Below, piece after piece: positions 11,990-23,720 of a stretch of DNA of 60,000 nucleotides. Under the pieces are notes generated by a model that saw nothing but the letters and a program-made list of their open reading frames with translations, was not told the origin of the DNA and ran no database searches. The stretch spans positions 172,962-232,961 of the forward strand of contig JAQGDQ010000338.1 of the NCBI GenBank assembly GCA_030141605.1, written 5' to 3'. Position 1 is the first letter of the stretch. The number at the start of each line of letters is the position of its first letter. This DNA comes from Tubiluchus corallicola (taxonomy: Eukaryota; Priapulida; Priapulimorpha; Priapulimorphida; Tubiluchidae). The position numbers were made by a program, and so were the translations under genes.

Positions 11990-12690
11990 TGATGAAGCCA
12001 ACGAAATTAATAAAAAAATTTGAAAGTAAGAGGATCAGTTTAGATACAAAATTAAGAATCTTTGCTGCACTTGTGGAAACTGTGTTTCTCTATAACTCAG
12101 AATTATGGACAATTAAAGCTCAACACGAATCAGAAATTAATGCATTTCAAAGAAGAAACTTCAGGAACATTCTAGGAATAAAATGACCGAAGAAAATATC
12201 AAACAAGGATCTGTATAATAAAGACAAGGCAGAGGAATGGACGGTTAAAATCAAAAAGAGAAGATTAAGATGGATAGAACATGTTATACGACTTCCAGAT
12301 GACAGTCCATTAAAATTAACTTTCAAAGAAGCACTGCAGAAAGAAAAGAAACCACAAGGAGGACAGCTGCTGACTTACATCAATTTCATCCAAAAAGATC
12401 TTATCAACAGACCATTAGATATCAAAAATACAGAGACATGGGAGGTTGCGGGTGACAAGACAGCATGGAGTAAAGTGATCAGGATGGTCATATCAAACGA
12501 TGTGTGACTCCAGAGACATGGGAGGTTGCGGGTGACAAGACAGCATGGAGTAAAGTGATCAGGGGGGTCATGTCAGATAATGTGTGACTCCAGAGACATG
12601 GGAGGTTGCGGGTGACAAGACAGCATGGAGTAAAGTGATCAGGACGGTCATGTCAGAGGACGCGTGACTCCAGAGATGATGATGATGAGT
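11990..12690 (+). mobile_element. LINE (family H), C-terminal part of ORF2
   Basis: Reads as the region after the reverse transcriptase core of a non-LTR element: KFESKRISLDTKLRIFAALV, then FLYNSELWTI, FQRRNFRNILGIK, a TGA at 12184-12186 where Trp is expected, and downstream in the same frame KKRRLRWIEHVIRLPDDSPL. This order (SKRISL-T--RI, LYNSE-WTL, QRR-LR-IL, RRLRW-GHV-RLPD) is typical of RTE-like animal LINEs. The 3' end is a triplicated 80-bp block (12431-12670), then a short GAT tail. It is 5' truncated and inactive. Confidence 0.75.
12431..12670 (+). repeat. Three tandem 80-bp copies of a LINE 3' end
   Basis: CAGAGACATGGGAGG recurs at 12431, 12511 and 12591, exactly 80 bp apart. Each unit covers the last codons of the LINE ORF and its stop (GATGTGTGA type); only the third runs into the GAT tail. 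The 9.7-kb copy has a single unit. Confidence 0.9.
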
Positions 12691-12989
12691 TTTATAGCGG
12701 ACGCTGGATGCTTTGGTGTATCAAAGGCATTATTAAATTCGGTAAAACTCTTAGACAAACGTCCCAAGCTTATTTTCTGTCAATTCATCACTAATAGGAA
12801 TGCTTATAATTATCTTGCGCTGGACAGTTACAACGAATATGGCCGTTTGTATATTATATACTTTTATTAAAGAATAGTAATAATTATTACGTATTATATG
12901 AGCTTATGTTTGATTCATGAGTTATAAATTCTTTGTTGATTCTAAGATTGAACCTCACAGTTATACTCTTGCTGATAATGTTTTACTAA

Positions 12990-13424
12990 CCCTTTCATAC
13001 CCGTTGTATCCCGTGGGATACGAGAATATTTTCTGCCTTTAAAATTAATAAAATTTTAAAACTGACAGTTATTTGATCTGTTAATAGTTATTTTGATTTA
13101 AGCCAGTAACAATAGACTAAAAATGGTGATAAAATGGCAAACTAGAAAATCTACATAGCATAAAAAACTGTGCAAGGTACAGTACTTTAGAGACACTTTG
13201 TACAAATCAGTATAGCGTGCATACTAAATGTCTTAAATACTTTAAAAAATTATCAGCAGTTGCAAATGAAGCACATTTTTTGCTTTTGTGTTTTTAAAAA
13301 AGTCGGACTTTGTTTTTTTGCATATGACAAAGAATGTTGTGTATCTCACAGGATACATTGGGAACAAAAGTACCAAGCCAAAAAAATTTTTCTTATTAAA
13401 AAAAATAATTTGGGACTGAAAGGG
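12990..13424 (+). mobile_element. piggyBac-like MITE, copy 2
   Basis: 435 bp, same family as 2314-2772. The left end CCCTTTCATACCCGTTGTAT and right end GGGACTGAAAGGG are intact. The right flank is TTAA (13425-13428) and the left is CTAA (12986-12989), one base off the expected target. The internal segment near 13275-13350 differs from the other copies. No transposase. Confidence 0.8.
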
Positions 13425-13428
13425 TTAA

Positions 13429-13950
13429 ACGTAAAATTTTTATTATTTTTTGCGCAGATAATAAAGAAATAGAGGCAGCTCTCAACTTCTACTATTTTAG
13501 CTGAAAGTTGGCAGAAATTTGAGCATAAAAGCATAATTTATACTGTTTTCACTCTTCACAAAGTTTCAGCTAGAATTCTGTAACAGCGCAAGTTGCTAGA
13601 GCATTTTCAGCTTTTTAGTTCGCCAGTCAAGTTAATAATTAATGACCTATTGAATGAATCCAACCAGCAGTGAACATAACAATAATTAAATACCTGCTCA
13701 ATCAGGGCTCGTTAATTATTCACCAGCCACCAGCCCCTTGTGGCCGACTGCATCACTTTCGTTTTTCATTCGCGTAATAATCGCGTCTAGTTTTTTTACT
13801 GATTTATTGCCACGGTTAGTTGACTTTTGCGAAAGGAAGGCAGATCAAAGAACGACAGCGGTGAAAGTGTTAAGAAGCATAAAATTGCAGTTTGGTTCGC
13901 AGGCTATTGTCAAGTAATTGTAGTAAATTTTTCCCAATATGAGCCGGCTA
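13429..13950. other. Non-coding stretch, nothing recognised
   Basis: No supportable gene. ORFs here run into the neighbouring GAT array. Confidence 0.4.
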
Positions 13951-14041
13951 GTAGTAGTAGTAGTATGATGATGATGTTGATGATGATGGTGGTGGTGATG
14001 GTGTTGATGATGATGATGATGTTGATGACAATGATGATGAT

Positions 14042-14082
<41 letters not shown>

Positions 14083-14251
14083 TGTTGATGTTGATGTTGA
14101 TGTTGATGACGATGATGATGTTGTTGATGATGATGATGGTGGTGGTGATGATGATGTTGATGATGATGATGATGGTGGTGGTGATGGTGATGACGATGAT
14201 GATGATGTTGGTGGTGATGATGGTGTTGATGATGATGATGATAAATCTTCA
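13951..14251 (+). repeat. (GAT)n array with GAC, GTT and GGT variants
   Basis: About 300 bp of triplets in variant blocks: (GATGAC)n near 14042-14080, (GATGTT)n near 14082-14106, and GGT interruptions. Open as Met, His or Ser runs in different frames; not a gene. A TA microsatellite follows at 14262-14292. Confidence 0.9.
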
Positions 14252-14259
14252 TTTGCACA

Positions 14260-14290
<31 letters not shown>

Positions 14291-14292
14291 CG

Positions 14293-15321
14293 CAAGGGTT
14301 CTGTTTGCAGGCCGATAATTCTGGACTGTGTCATGATATAAGAGTATATATACAACACGGTCAATTATAATCACGTCCTTAATACATGTACCACAAACTT
14401 GCTTATAAAACATTTTAGCAATTATTTATAATAATTAAGGTTCATAATAATAGAATTCATTCACTGGGATATTTACATTACATTATTAGGAAAGTGTTAA
14501 AATACAAACTTTTCTACGTGCTCGCTTTACTTACAAATATATAAGAACAAGGATTTTTTCCTAAATTTACGATAAAACCTGGCTAAACTTTCCCTGAGTT
14601 GTACACATATGTATATACATATGTGTGCGTGAGCTAAAAGTTATGCACTTAACCGTTTCACATCCCTTTACAAACTGATAAGACAAAATCGTGTCTCGAA
14701 AAATTAACTAGAACTTTATTTAATGTTTTTTTTAAATCAACAGGTAGCAGAAAGTTTTAGACAGTTCAGTTGTAATGAAATGAGTGACAGATTTGCGCAA
14801 CGCTATTGCAGAAGAAATAATTGGAATTGGTCTTTGAACCCAGAGGCAGTGGATAAATTAAAAACGGGTAGTAAAGGGGAAGGTGGTCTTGTGACATTCT
14901 TGTTCTGGGCGGGTTCTGTGCACCTCGCGATTTCGTCACAGGTGTTGAATCGTCCAGCACAGTAGATTATAATTACGGTCCATCAACCCATGGGGGGACA
15001 TTCAATGTAACAGTAAACGGACTGTTGTTGATGCGGTAGTGGGGGTGTGGCGGGCGAATACAAAAGAAGATCTTGTGTTATTTTAGCCAACAGTATCTCG
15101 TGTGTAACAACTCATGAACATGTTTAAAATCAACATGTTTTGCTTGCATAAAAATTGCTACAAGGAATTTAGTAGAAAAGACATTTGGTGAACTTGTAAA
15201 TATTAATTTACAGAGAGGTGAGTGAAAAGATGACCTACGTCTTTCCTTACCCCATCTCCACTGATAAAGTAAAGTTTTTTGTAAAATGGAATTTCCTACA
15301 CATTATTGGAGAAAATAAACG
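14293..15321. other. Non-coding stretch, nothing recognised
   Basis: No supportable gene. The 80-codon plus ORF at 14723-14965 has no recognisable domain. A palindrome CACATATGTATATACATATG lies near 14605. Confidence 0.4.
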
Positions 15322-15437
15322 CCTATGTCTATGCCTATGTCTATGTCCATGTCTATGTCTATGTTTATGCCTATGTCTATGTTTATGTGTATGCCTATGT
15401 CTATGTCTATGTCTATGTCTATGTCTATGTCTATGTC
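15322..15437 (+). repeat. (CTATGT)n hexanucleotide array
   Basis: About 19 hexamers, mostly CTATGT with CCATGT and TTATG variants. Open as Leu-Cys repeats; not credited as coding. Confidence 0.9.
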
Positions 15438-15599
15438 TAGGCAGACAAGGTAGGAAACAACTTGACTGACCGATTCACCGACTCACTGAGTGTCTGAATG
15501 ACTGACTGACTGGTCTGAATCACTGACCGATTATCTGGCTGACCAGCGGACTATCCGTTTAACTAAATTAAAAATTAATTAAACAATCACCTAATTAAC

Positions 15600-16852
15600 T
15601 AACCAATGAACCACTAAATCAACCAACTAACGAACGAAAAAAGGACTGAACAGAAACGCATACTAACAAACGAGCACACAAACTAACAAACGAACACACC
15701 AACTAACGAGCGAACACAAACACACTAACGAACACACAGACTAACAAACGAACTCACAAACTAACGAACGAACGCACAAACTAACAAACGAACACACCAA
15801 CTAACGAGCGAACACAAACACACTAACGAACACACAGACTAACAAACGAACACACAAACTAACGAACGAACGCACAAACTAACGAACGAACACACCAACT
15901 AACGAGCGAACACAAACACACTAACGAACACACAGACTAACAAACGAACACACAAACTAACGAACGAACGAACGCACAAACTAACAAACGAACACACCAA
16001 CTAACAAACGAACACACAGACTAACAAACGAACACACAGACTAACGAACGAACACACAAACGAACAAACGAACACACCAACTAACAAACGAACACACAGA
16101 CTAACAAACGAAGACACAAACTAACGAGCGAACACACAAACAAACTTCCGAACACACAAACTAACAAACGAACACATAAACTAACGAACGAGCACACAAA
16201 CTAACAAACGAACACACAAACTAACGAGCGCACACACAAACTAACAAACGAGCACACAAACTAACAAACGAACACACGAACTAACAAACGGACACACAAA
16301 CGAACAAATGAACACACCAACTAACAAACGAACACACAGACTAACGAACGAACACACCAACTAACAAACGAGCACACAAACGAACAAATGAACACACCAA
16401 CTAACAAACGAGCACACAAACGAACAAATTAACACACCAACTAACAAACGAACACACAGACTAACAAACGAACACACCAACTAACGAACGAACACACAAA
16501 CAAACTTCCGAACACACAAACTAACAAACGAACACATAAACTAACGAACGAGCACACAAACTAACAAACGAACACACAAACTAACGAGCGCACACACACA
16601 CTAACGAACGAACACACAAACTAACAAACGAACACACCAACTAACAAACGAGCACACCAACTAACAAACGAACACACAGACTAACAAACGAACACACAAA
16701 CTAACGAACGAACACACAAACTAACAAACGAACACACCAACTAACAAACGAACACACAGACTAACGAACGAACACACAAACGAACACACCAACTAACAAA
16801 CGAACACACAGACTAACAAACGAACACACAAACTAACGAACGAACACACAAA
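15600..16852 (+). repeat. 1.25-kb minisatellite, 20-bp period
   Basis: Core unit is near CTAACAAACGAACACACAAA. In the first third the unit length varies and longer blocks recur about every 95-100 bp (CTAACGAGCGAACACAAACA near 15700, 15800 and 15897). From about 16080 the period is a strict 20 bp. A rare variant CAAACTTCCGAACACACAAA occurs at 16141 and 16501, and its neighbours match too, so an 18-unit (360-bp) block has been duplicated. Confidence 0.95.
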
Positions 16853-16918
16853 TCGTATACAATCGTTTACAATCGTATCAAAATCATTTCCGCGATAAGA
16901 TAGTCAAAACAAAACTAA

Positions 16919-17332
16919 TTTCTTTCTACAAAGTTTTCTATTAGCTTTTGAAATGTTCTTAAAAACTGAATTTTGTAGACATTTTTCTTTAGTATTTACA
17001 TGCAGTTTTCTCAAATTCTATCTGAGAGTATTTGTAACAGTAGTTGTAGTAAACAAGTGTCCATGTGTGAACGTTTTGGAGTTACAAGCCTCCAAAATAC
17101 AGGACCATTTCTTGACCTTTTCGTGTCCCGGGACAGCGAGCCAAAATACAAAATTTTATAAAAATGTCCAAAAGACTTAAAATGATCTAAAGCTTCCTGA
17201 AAGTTTGGCGCCTGTATCCAATCAGCCCCCATTTCATCAAAACTTGGCCTTAACAGACCGGACTATATGTAAAAACAGATAAAATGTCTATAAAATTCAG
17301 TTTTTAAGAGCATTTCAGAAGTAAAAGAAATC
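16919..17332. mobile_element. Inverted-repeat element (MITE-like)
   Basis: GAAATGTTCTTAAAAACTGA at 16950 is mirrored by TCAGTTTTTAAGAGCATTTC near 17298-17317, and the match continues through GAATTTTGTAGACATTTT / AAAATGTCTATAAAATTC. Outer parts match more loosely (ATTTCTTTCTAC versus a GTAAAAGAAAT mirror). The arms are about 45 bp with a ~300-bp interior that lacks a transposase. Superfamily not determined; no clear target duplication found. Confidence 0.6.
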
Positions 17333-17494
17333 CGCTCTCAAAATTAGTAAAAACAGAAGTAATCCAGCAAAAAAACTAGGCACTGCTGTGACTTTATTAT
17401 GAAGTACGATTGACTCTCTCTTGCAAAATTACATAGGATAGGAATAGTCCTATTATAACACTAATTAAAAAATACATTATTACACAGCAACTTG

Positions 17495-17768
17495 TTTTCT
17501 GTAATATTCGAGTAATAAGATTCTGTAATATTCGAGTAATAAAATTCTGTAATTCGAGTAATAAAATTCTGTAATATTCGAGTAATAAGATTCTGTAATA
17601 TTCGAGTAATAAAATTCTGTAATATTCGAGTAATAAGATTCTGTAATATTCGAGTAATAAGATTCTGTAATATTCGAGTAATAAGATTCTGTAATATTCG
17701 AGTAATAACATTCTGTAATATTCGAGTAATAAGATTCTGCAATATTCGAGTAACAAAATTCTGTTACA
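17495..17768. repeat. 24-bp minisatellite, about 11 copies
   Basis: Unit near ATTCTGTAATATTCGAGTAA plus TAAG. One unit lacks TAT (near 17550), and the last ones drift. Since 24 is a multiple of three, the minus strand is open in all three frames; this explains the overlapping ORFs there. Confidence 0.95.
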
Positions 17769-18297
17769 ATTTTGTTAACAGAGCACAACGAAATTGCACC
17801 AGCACCAAGATATTGTTCAATCCTTACCTGTCATATTGCTGAACGTCCCTTTTTTGCACCCTAAAGGGTTAAATCCAAAATAGTGCCTGCAGAGCACTAT
17901 AAGAAAGCGACCACACACAAAATTTCGTCAAATGCACGTGTATTTTTATGATTTTTGTACAAGCAATGAGTTTTCTCTCTCTAATGTTGAGTCCTCTTGC
18001 ACGTCCTACCACTTTCACTACCTGGGTACCTCTTCTGAAACACCTGCGCGAGTGCGTCAGCAGACAATAGCAGTCATCCATTAGAGTGTGAAGCAGACGA
18101 CCAGGTGTGACGCTCGTGCTCATTGGTTGCCATGGCTGTGTCTTGCTCGTTCATTGGTCAAACTTTCAGCTTCATAGGTTAAGAATCTACTTCTGGTCAC
18201 TCTAGTAATTTGACGAATTATTTACGCTGTTAACAATTTAATGACTGTGAGATTAAAATGTGCGGTATAGGAAGTTGTACGGTCATTGGTACCTTTA
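17769..18297. other. Non-coding stretch, nothing recognised
   Basis: An 84-codon minus ORF (17869-18123) shows no recognisable domain. Confidence 0.4.
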
Positions 18298-18535
18298 GCC
18301 TATAGGCCTACAGTTTGTTAGCCTATAAGACTACAGTTTGTTAGCCTATAGGCCTACAGTTTGTTAGCCTATAGGACTACAGTTGTTAGCCTATAGGGCT
18401 GCAGTTTGTTAGCCTATGGGACTACAGTTTGTTAGCCTATAGAACTACAGTTTGTTAGCCTATACGACTATAGTTTGTTAGCCTATAGGCCTACAGTTTG
18501 TTAGCCTATAAGACTACAGTTAGTTAGCTTTCTCA
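18298..18535 (+). repeat. 23-bp minisatellite, about 10 copies
   Basis: Unit near AGCCTATAGGCCTACAGTTT plus GTT. The palindrome TATAGGCCTA in the full unit is mutated in several copies (AAGACTA, AGGACTA, AGAACTA). Confidence 0.95.
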
Positions 18536-18659
18536 CAAAAATCAACTGCAGTTATATCTGTTGTCATCTTAGCTTGCAACGTTTGTTCCAATATCAGCCT
18601 TTCTCAGTTGTCTATAGCAAAATAATCGGAAGGAATAATCACAATTCACCATATAATTT

Positions 18660-19062
18660 AAATACCCTAAACCTAACCATAGCCTTAACTCCAACCCTAA
18701 CCCAACCATATTCCTAACGCTAAATCAACCCTAAACCTAACTCTAAGTCAACTCTAACCCTAACGAAACGAAATCTCTAACCCTAAGTCAACTCTAACCC
18801 CAAATCTAACCCTAACCATAACCCAAAGACAACTCTAACCCTAACCCAACCATATCCGTAACCCTAAGTCAACCCGAACCCCAAATCTAACTCTAACCCA
18901 ACCATATCCATAACCCTAAATCTGCCCGAACCCTAAACCTAAGCCAACTTTAACCTTAACCCAACCATATCCCTAACCCTAAGTCAACCCTAACCCTAAC
19001 CCTAAGCCAACTTTAACCTTAACCCAACCATATCCCTAACCCTAACCATAATCCTAATCCTT
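18660..19062. repeat. Degenerate telomere-like CCCTAA array (interstitial)
   Basis: About 400 bp of CCCTAA-related hexamers mixed with AGTCAA, ACCATA and CCAACC variants. TTAGGG/CCCTAA is the usual animal telomere repeat. Unique sequence lies on both sides, so this is an interstitial block, not a chromosome end. A longer phrase (AACCCAACCATATCCCTAAC) recurs several times, so it has also expanded as a minisatellite. Confidence 0.8.
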
Positions 19063-19239
19063 CACGAGCTAATTCCTCGTGTGTGAGAATTGTAAACTTT
19101 AGCTAAATAATTTATAAACGACATTAAATAATTATAATGGATTATATAGAATTCGCTACCTCCTCGCACACTAAATTTAGCAATACTAAGTGCCAGTATT
19201 GAAGTATCGCAACATACGTTTATCGCTGTTCAAGGAATC

Positions 19240-19345
19240 TTGAATAGTATAATCTATCTATCTTGAATAGTATAATCTATCTATCTTGAATAGTATGATC
19301 TATCTATCTTGAATAGAGTAATCTATCTATCTTGAATAGTATAAT
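19240..19345 (+). repeat. 23-bp tandem repeat, about 4.5 copies
   Basis: Unit near TCTTGAATAGTATAATCTAT plus CTA, with one GAGTA variant and one GTATGA variant. Confidence 0.9.
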
Positions 19346-20990
19346 TTCTATTACGCCTGTTTGATGTTGCATACAGACCTGTCTTTGAGATTTGTCAAAG
19401 ACAAAAATTAATGCTTTTTCCTTTATTATTAAACTTTAAGCCCCAATATTGCATAATTAAGTTAACAAAATTACAATTTAAAAAAACATAAGAATCAAAG
19501 AAAAAAGTTAAATCACAAAAAAATAAAATAAAACTAATTGTACGAAAAAGTTAAAAATGGCCAAAATTGCTTTTATAGAAAATTTGATTCTCTGTCAAGA
19601 TACGAAAATTTAATCTCTACGCCAATTTTTAATGGCCATTCAATTATGATATGAATTCGCTAGTTTTACGCTGCGTTAGTCAAAGTAGTGAAAAAGGCGT
19701 GAACTCTGGCGACTAATTTCCAATTAATAACGTAATCATTAAAATGTTTTGGCAAAAAAAGCGAAAGGAAAGGTGTAACATACACATAACGATGACTCTG
19801 GCTAATAACAGTTTCAAGCGGTTCCTGGGCGGGACGGTCTCCTGCCCCGCGGCTATGTAGTCGTGCAGGCAACTTAGAGGTGAAAGCCCTTTCGCTTTCT
19901 CTGGTAGTTTGACACCGACCCGCTTTCAGAACTGTGCGTAATACCGGGGAACAGACGTTGGCGCCCATCTAAGCAAACTATGCTTTTGAACCAGTTTATT
20001 CAAACTGGCGTTGTTTGCTGTATTATTATAACAACTGTAAAGTTTAAAAAATCTAAAAATTGGTTATTTCAAGTGCAATGCATTTTGAACATGCAGCGAT
20101 TTTTTTCAAATTTAAAGGAAATTGATTACACTCAATTTCATTTTAATTTACAGTCCAAAATATACATTTTTTTGCATATAAAAGTTAACAATTGTTTCTT
20201 GTATTTGAATAATTAGCTTACAAAGTTAATTAACGGCAACCGAATACAGCTATTGCTTACGTCAGAAACTAACCACAGTTTGTGCGATGGCAGGCATTTT
20301 CCCTTGCGCGTCAAGCACGTTTGCATAAGTGTTGCTGCTTAAATGCGTGATATCATGAAAATGGGCTCTACCTCATATGACGTCAGAAACTAATACTGCA
20401 GTTCATGATTATGCTTATCACGGTACCGCCTTCTATTTGTCGGTGCCGCGCACGTAACAAAAAGGCGTCGCTGCCAATCTTAGTAGATTCACTGAGCCGC
20501 GCGTAGCTTTGAAAGTTTAACAAAATTTGAGTAACCGAGGTAATTATTATTTAATCTAAGTTTTGATTTAAAAAAAACTAATGTAGTTTTCAATATTTTA
20601 GAGCATTCTTTATTCTGAAATGACGTTTGCACAATCATCCGGTTTTCCTTTAAAGACTAACAGTGTCTAAAGATCAAAAACTTCCAACTTCAAATTTTAA
20701 ACACTAGGAGTCGCACCTCTGTTGCTTCACACTCTTTTAGTTTTTTCCAAATCCAGTTAACACAAAATTGGCATTATGTTATGCAAAATGTACAACATAA
20801 AGACATCAGAAATGATCTTAAATTACATGAAGCCTTACAATTTACAACAAGCAAGAGAAATTATCGGCTCAGATCAAAATTAAAACTTGTGAGACCCGAA
20901 CCGAATGGGCGATATGGACTAACGGTGCGCAGGGGGCGCAGGATGTGCAAAAGAAAAAAAGATAATCGCAAAAGGTTATGAATGTGAAGA
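19346..20990. other. Mostly non-coding; short weak ORFs
   Basis: The 100-codon minus ORF at 19666-19968 is GC-richer than its surroundings, but no domain is recognised. The 78-codon plus ORF at 19980-20216 and the 66-codon plus ORF at 20781-20981 (basic C-terminus) are not supported either. Confidence 0.4.
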
Positions 20991-20997
20991 TGTGATG

Positions 20998-21069
20998 AGA
21001 AAGAGGGTGAAAAGATGAAGAATGAAAGGAATGTGATGATAAGAATAAGAATAAGAATGAGAATGAGAA

Positions 21070-21118
<49 letters not shown>

Positions 21119-21890
21119 AAGAATAGGAATAGGAATAGGAATAGGACTAGGACTAGGACTAGGACTAGGACTAGGACTAGGACTAGGACTAGGACTAGGA
21201 CTAGGACCAGGAATAGGAATTGGAATAGGAATAGGAATAGAATAGAATAGAATAGAATAGAATAGAATAGAATAGAATAGAATAGAATAGAATAGAATAG
21301 AATAGAATAGAATAGAATAGAATAAGCATAAGCATAAGCATAAGCATAAGCATAAGCATAAGAATAAGAACAATATCAAGAACAAAAACATGAACAAGAA
21401 CAAGAACAAGAACAAGAACAAGAATAGGACTAGGACTAGGACTAGGACTAGGACTAGGACTAGGACTAGGAATAGGAATAGAATAGAATAGAATAGAATA
21501 GAATAGAATAGAATAGAATAGAATAGAATAGAATAGAATAGAATAGAATAGAATAGAATAGAATAAGCATAAGCATAAGCATAAGCATAAGCATAAGCAT
21601 AAGCATAAGCATAAGCATAAGCATAAGCATAAGCATAGGAATAGGAATAGGAATAGGAATAGGAATAGGAATAGGAAAAGGAATAGGAATAGGAATAGGA
21701 ATAGGAATAGGAATAGGAATAGGAATAGGAATAGGAATAAGAATAAGAATAAGAATAAGAATAAGAATAAGAATAAGAATAAGGATAAGGATAAGAATAA
21801 GAATATGAATAAGAATAAGAATAAGAATAAGAATAAGAATAAGAATAAGAATAAGAATAAGAATAAGAATAAGAATAAGAATAAGTATAA
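20998..21890. repeat. Compound hexamer/pentamer array, ~890 bp
   Basis: Purine-rich blocks in order: AGAATG/AGAGTG, AGGAAT, AGGACT, AGGAAT, pentamer AATAG, AAGCAT, AACAAG, AGGACT, AGGAAT, AATAG, AAGCAT, AGGAAT, AAGAAT. The series AGGACT-AGGAAT-AATAG-AAGCAT occurs twice (about 21145-21361 and 21425-21636), so a block of about 280-300 bp was duplicated. The 357- and 247-codon minus ORFs across it are by-products of the hexamers. Confidence 0.95.
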
Positions 21891-22796
21891 TACATTAAAA
21901 TAAGCATTAGAGTAATGTACAACAGAGGAGGCAACCTGGAACACCTAATACGTCACAAATTAATTTACCTCTTTTTTATCTTTCTTCTTCTTCTTCTTTT
22001 TCTACACTTACATTAATGAGCCATAACATCCAACGCGATAATGTACAACAGAGGTGAGATTTTACACAGTTTTTGACTCACGTCCACGTGACTCACATTT
22101 TAACCGGTCATCGCGGGAATTTACACAGCGTTACTACCGGTCATGCAAGTGGAGGGCTTTCTTGTGTTTTAAATTTACGAACATACGACATACGTGCTTT
22201 AGCGAGTAAGTACTGCAATGTTTGTTTATGCAAGGGTTTTTCTAGCCGTACAATAATATCAACAGTTTCTTAAGTAAATCAATAGCATTTTATCTTCCCC
22301 ATGCGATTTTAGTTTAACTGTGCGTGCGTGCGTGCGTGCGTGCGTACGTGCATGCGTGTGTCCCTCTCTTACAGGCACAGTATTACCGTGGAATAATTGT
22401 GATACCTTCTTAAAAACTTCGTTATAACCTCTGATGATAGTCATCACGAAGTGTGATCACATTGCCATATTAGTTATTATTACGAAAGTTTGACAAGGAG
22501 GGGCATATCAAGACTTTACGACAACCTAGGCTGATAGTTCTGTCCCGCCTAACTCTATTGTAAATTTATGGTTATTTATGTAATGAGCAGGTTAAACAAT
22601 TACTTGTGGTGCATTAGAAACCGTATTAATCTAGTTTCCAAGTGGGTATTATTAATTACATGTATCTGCATAGCGCCTATTTTCAAGCAGGTTGCGCAAC
22701 TGCTTGTTGTGTAATACCCTTCACCTGTTCGTTATGTGGCACTTACTATATAAAAGCTGTGTTTAGTAACTGCCTTTTAACGAGATTTACTCTTTT
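21891..22796. other. Non-coding stretch with (GTGC)n tract
   Basis: Contains a (GTGC)n microsatellite near 22321-22360. The segment around 22100-22145 resembles 59745-59795 (both carry CGGTCATCGCGGGA), so part may be a dispersed repeat. No gene seen. Confidence 0.4.
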
Positions 22797-22920
22797 TGGC
22801 GCGAGTACGACACATGTGTAATTGCTGGTTTAATGCGTTTTTCTGAAACCTACTTCATGTAACCCCTTTCTTGTCCTTTAAATGACGCAAAACAGTTTAA
22901 GATTTTGAGCGTGATTAGCG
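22797..22920 (+). repeat. Dispersed repeat E, fragment
   Basis: CTGAAACCTACTTCATGTAA, then CTTTAAATGACGCAAAA and TTTTGAGCGTGATTAGCGTC are mirrored at 24133-24210. It lies in the opposite orientation to the 24-kb copy, so the two flank about 1.2 kb as inverted arms. Confidence 0.65.
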
Positions 22921-23640
22921 TCAATTTTTATGTATTACCGATTTAATCCGGATACTGATAATATATATATATATATAATACTGATAATTTAATACTTCAT
23001 CAGTGTGTAAACCGTTGAGTTTACTAGCTGTGGTTATTGGCGTTCATAATCATAATCTATCAACTGGTGGAAGAGATACAATTATCTAGTCCTTAGATTA
23101 CGTGATATGGACGAAGTTTATCATTAGATCACATTAATGTGATTTGCAAATTTGTGAATAGTTGTAAAATTAGATTCAACTTGGTATTTTATCAACTAGA
23201 ACGTTATTCCTATTATAAAAGACCAAATCTATTGTGTTTTCCTATTATTATTTTTTATTATTAATTTTGTCATTAAAATAGTTCACTCGTTATAATAAAA
23301 TTGAGTAAGCCTCAGCGTAATGTTACAACACTGTTCAAGACAAATGCGTCCAGTGCTTACTAAAAAAAAACTAAAGTGCAAAACTAAGGTCTAATTATAT
23401 ACAATAAATGAACATATTTACAAACACCATATTAAAATATTTTTACAAAACAATATTACAAAAGTACATTAAATTTGACATGACACAATTAACAGAAACA
23501 TGCTTTACATTACACAAATTTCACTCATTACATTTACACTATTCATACATTTGACATTACAAAACTAACATACACGTATTACATTAAATAATTTTTTTTA
23601 AAAATTTTACATTTTTAATCGTTTTATGGAGTCAGGGGCG
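22921..23640. other. AT-rich stretch, probably LINE 3' UTR in its second half
   Basis: No gene. The part from about 23280 lies directly downstream (minus strand) of the LINE coding end at 23721-23995 and is probably its 3' UTR. Confidence 0.4.
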
Positions 23641-23720
23641 GGGGTAGGTGAAAGTTGAGTCTGTGTAATTAGTATCAGATGCACAATGTGGAAGTTGAAA
23701 CCTGTTATGTTGATATTCTT

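Noticed and set aside
15600-16852. CRISPR-like array
   Set aside because: Units are contiguous tandem repeats without unique spacers, and the DNA is animal.
18660-19062. A true chromosome end
   Set aside because: Repeats are degenerate and both flanks continue as ordinary sequence.
19666-19968. 100-codon minus ORF as a gene
   Set aside because: No recognised domain, no splice or regulatory support.
20861-21944. 357- and 247-codon minus ORFs of Tyr/Ser, Leu/Phe and Pro/Ser dipeptides
   Set aside because: Simple consequence of hexamer repeats.
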